Below, piece after piece: positions 33,107 through 34,152 of a stretch of DNA of 34,152 bases. Position 1 is the stretch's first letter. Each line of letters starts with the position of its first letter. Origin of the DNA: Pseudomonadota bacterium. Its GTDB lineage: Bacteria; Pseudomonadota; Alphaproteobacteria; Rhizobiales; Hyphomicrobiaceae. Location: the NCBI GenBank assembly GCA_023430315.1, contig JAEZAW010000044.1:1-34152 (forward strand), in the 5' to 3' direction. The notes beneath the pieces were generated by a model. That model did no database searches. It was not told the origin of the DNA and saw only the letters and a list, made by a program, of their open reading frames with translations. A program made the translations under genes and the position numbers.

Positions 33107-33295
33107 TCATTTTTTGGCGACGCGCTCGGGCTTACCCTTGCGCTTCGTCTTGGCCATTTTCTTGAGCTCGGTCTCGCTCATGCTTTCGACCATCCCGCGC
33201 GAAGCACCCCTGAGCTTGCTCTTCTTGACCTCGCCGCGCTTAGCCGCCAGCGCCGCGCCGGCCGCCTTCTGCTGTGCCTTAGATTTGGCTGGCAT
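33107..33295 (-). CDS. DUF3008 small basic protein
   Basis: A 62-residue lysine-rich protein (MPAKSKAQQKAAGAALAAKRGE..., then RGMVESMSETELKKMAKTKRKGKPERVAKK) of the DUF3008 family, common in alphaproteobacteria, function unknown. It is predicted to be helical and strongly basic, and nucleic acid association is a guess. It converges with the enolase-superfamily gene (12 bases between stops) and is divergent from sodC (116 bases). The start is an ATG at 33295; an upstream in-frame start (33328) has no family similarity. Confidence 0.85.
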   Translation of the reverse strand: MPAKSKAQQKAAGAALAAKRGEVKKSKLRGASRGMVESMSETELKKMAKTKRKGKPERVAKK

Positions 33296-33411
33296 GACTG
33301 TTCTCCGGTAGATTTGATACGCACGCAACGCGCGCGCCTGCGAAATCGTTCAGGTGGGGAGCAATTCGCCACCGCAACGGTTAGCCAAGATCAGCATTCG
33401 GGAGGTTCCAC

Positions 33412-33924
33412 ATGATGAGGCCACTACTCGCCTGCACCGCCGCCATTGCCCTCGCTGCGACGGCTGCCGTCGCCCAGGACAGAACGAGCGCCACGGCGAC
33501 ATTCATCAGCAAGGCCGGCAAGGAGGCCGGCACAGCGAAGCTGACCGGCACCGACAAGGGCGTCCTCATCGAGCTCAACGTGAGTGGACTACCTGCGGGC
33601 CAGTGGGTTGGCTTCCATGTGCACGAGACCGGTAATTGCGATCACTCGGGCGGTCATATGTCCGCCGGCGGGCACTTCAATCCGGCCAAAGCGGCACATG
33701 GCTACAACGACGCCAAGGGACCACACGCCGGCGACATGCCGAACCAGTTCATCGCCGCCGACGGCACGCTGAAGGCGCAGGTATTCAATTCGTTCGTGAC
33801 ACTCGACAAGGGCGACAACGCCATTCGCGGCAAGGCGTTGATGATCCACGGCAAGGCCGATGACTACAAGACCCAGCCCACCGGCGATGCGGGTGACCGC
33901 CAGGCCTGCGGCGTGATCAAGTAG
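33412..33924 (+). CDS. sodC: Periplasmic Cu,Zn superoxide dismutase
   Basis: Converts superoxide to oxygen and hydrogen peroxide in the periplasm. The 170-residue precursor has a signal peptide (MMRPLLACTAAIALAATAAVAQ). Metal-site motifs: GFHVHETGNC (copper ligands), SAGGHFNPAKAAHG (bridging and zinc His), the zinc Asp in HAGDMPN, and IHGKADDYKTQPTGDAGDRQACGVI with the last Cu His and active-site Arg. The two cysteines for the conserved disulfide are present. GGAGG sits six bases before the first ATG. A strong hairpin begins 24 bases after the stop. Confidence 0.96.
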   Translation: MMRPLLACTAAIALAATAAVAQDRTSATATFISKAGKEAGTAKLTGTDKGVLIELNVSGLPAGQWVGFHVHETGNCDHSGGHMSAGGHFNPAKAAHGYNDAKGPHAGDMPNQFIAADGTLKAQVFNSFVTLDKGDNAIRGKALMIHGKADDYKTQPTGDAGDRQACGVIK

Positions 33925-33948
33925 GCCAGCACGTCTGCGTCCGTCTCA

Positions 33949-33982
33949 CGCGCGAAGCGCTTCGACTTTAGCGCTTCGCGCG
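33949..33982. terminator. Bidirectional terminator-like hairpin shared by sodC and the transporter gene
   Basis: A perfect 12-base inverted repeat, CGCGCGAAGCGC (33949-33960) and GCGCTTCGCGCG (33971-33982), with a ten-base loop. The loop contains the stop codon of the convergent transporter gene, so the right arm encodes its last four residues. No long T-run is visible, but it lies where transcripts of both genes end. Confidence 0.7.
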
Positions 33983-34152
33983 CACGAGGCGGTCGGCGAC
34001 GATACCCACCGCGACAAGGCCGATACCGGCGAACTGTATGGCCGTCAATTGCTCGCCGAGGAGCAGGACGCCAATGAGAACGACCGTCACCAGCTCCAAA
34101 CTCACGATGATCGAATAGCGGCCGGCGCTGAGGCGGGGCAGCGCATAGGCGA
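33968..34152 (-). CDS. EamA/DMT-family transporter, C-terminal end only (cut by window edge)
   Basis: The last 60 residues of a drug/metabolite transporter (EamA, RhtA-like) in the minus frame: ALPRLSAGRYSIIVSLELVTVVLIGVLLLGEQLTAIQFAGIGLVAVGIVADRLVRAKR, then TAA at 33968. The LPRLSAGRYSI...E..V..L.G.LLLGE pattern with two hydrophobic helices is characteristic of the second EamA domain. The substrate cannot be told. The rest of the gene lies beyond the right edge. Its stop codon lies in the loop of the shared hairpin. Confidence 0.85.
   Translation of the reverse strand, partial: AYALPRLSAGRYSIIVSLELVTVVLIGVLLLGEQLTAIQFAGIGLVAVGIVADRLVRAKR

Noticed and set aside
1..34152. Search by eye for tRNA genes, CRISPR repeats, complete insertion sequences and phage genes
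   Set aside because: No cloverleaf-like sequence, regularly spaced repeat, transposase, integrase or phage structural gene was seen. A tRNA scan would be decisive and could not be run.

Overview
The window is high-GC DNA from an alphaproteobacterium, most probably of the order Hyphomicrobiales (inferred from gene content and order; no marker search was run). Evidence is the alphaproteobacterial order murD-ftsW-murG-murC-murB-ddl-ftsQ-ftsA, a CtrA-like site before ftsQ, the small DUF2093 and DUF3008 proteins, and CpaC/CpaD pilus genes. Most of it is ordinary chromosomal gene content. No phage, complete insertion sequence, CRISPR array, rRNA or tRNA was seen.

Positions 1-11366 (minus strand) are the distal half of the division and cell wall (dcw) cluster, transcribed mraY, a secreted propeller-like protein, murD, ftsW, murG, murC, murB, ddl, ftsQ, ftsA (ftsA runs off the left edge). 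Genes are tightly packed, with 4-base ATGA overlaps at murD/ftsW and murB/ddl. The cluster is broken upstream of mraY, where murE/murF would be expected, and a protein of unknown function sits between mraY and murD. ftsQ is set apart by a 166-base gap holding the CtrA-like site.

Positions 11743-13389 (plus) hold a two-gene unit of an amidohydrolase and a RidA-family protein. Positions 13410-16495 (minus) are the molybdate uptake operon modABC with a short ModE-type regulator upstream and a probable ModE operator at the modA promoter. Positions 16692-19395 hold a small nitroreductase, a LysR regulator divergent from wrbA with a palindrome between them, and a small acetyltransferase.

Positions 19411-23832 (minus) contain Tad pilus-type genes: a TadG-like von Willebrand protein, then the secretin CpaC and lipoprotein CpaD without the ATPases, platform proteins or pilin. 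Positions 23989-26646 carry a secreted TPR protein abutting ispE. Then come a DUF2093 protein, an SRPBCC protein and thrS, which converges to within 4 bases on exbD/exbB (no tonB follows).

Positions 31362-32002 are a non-coding accessory-looking stretch with palindromes, a decayed short-chain dehydrogenase C-terminus and a large hairpin. It is followed by an enolase-superfamily gene, a DUF3008 gene, sodC and the end of an EamA-type transporter gene, with a strong hairpin shared by the last two. I found no clear new system; the best leads are the propeller gene inside the dcw cluster, the CtrA-like and ModE-like sites, and the 31.4-32.0 kb stretch.
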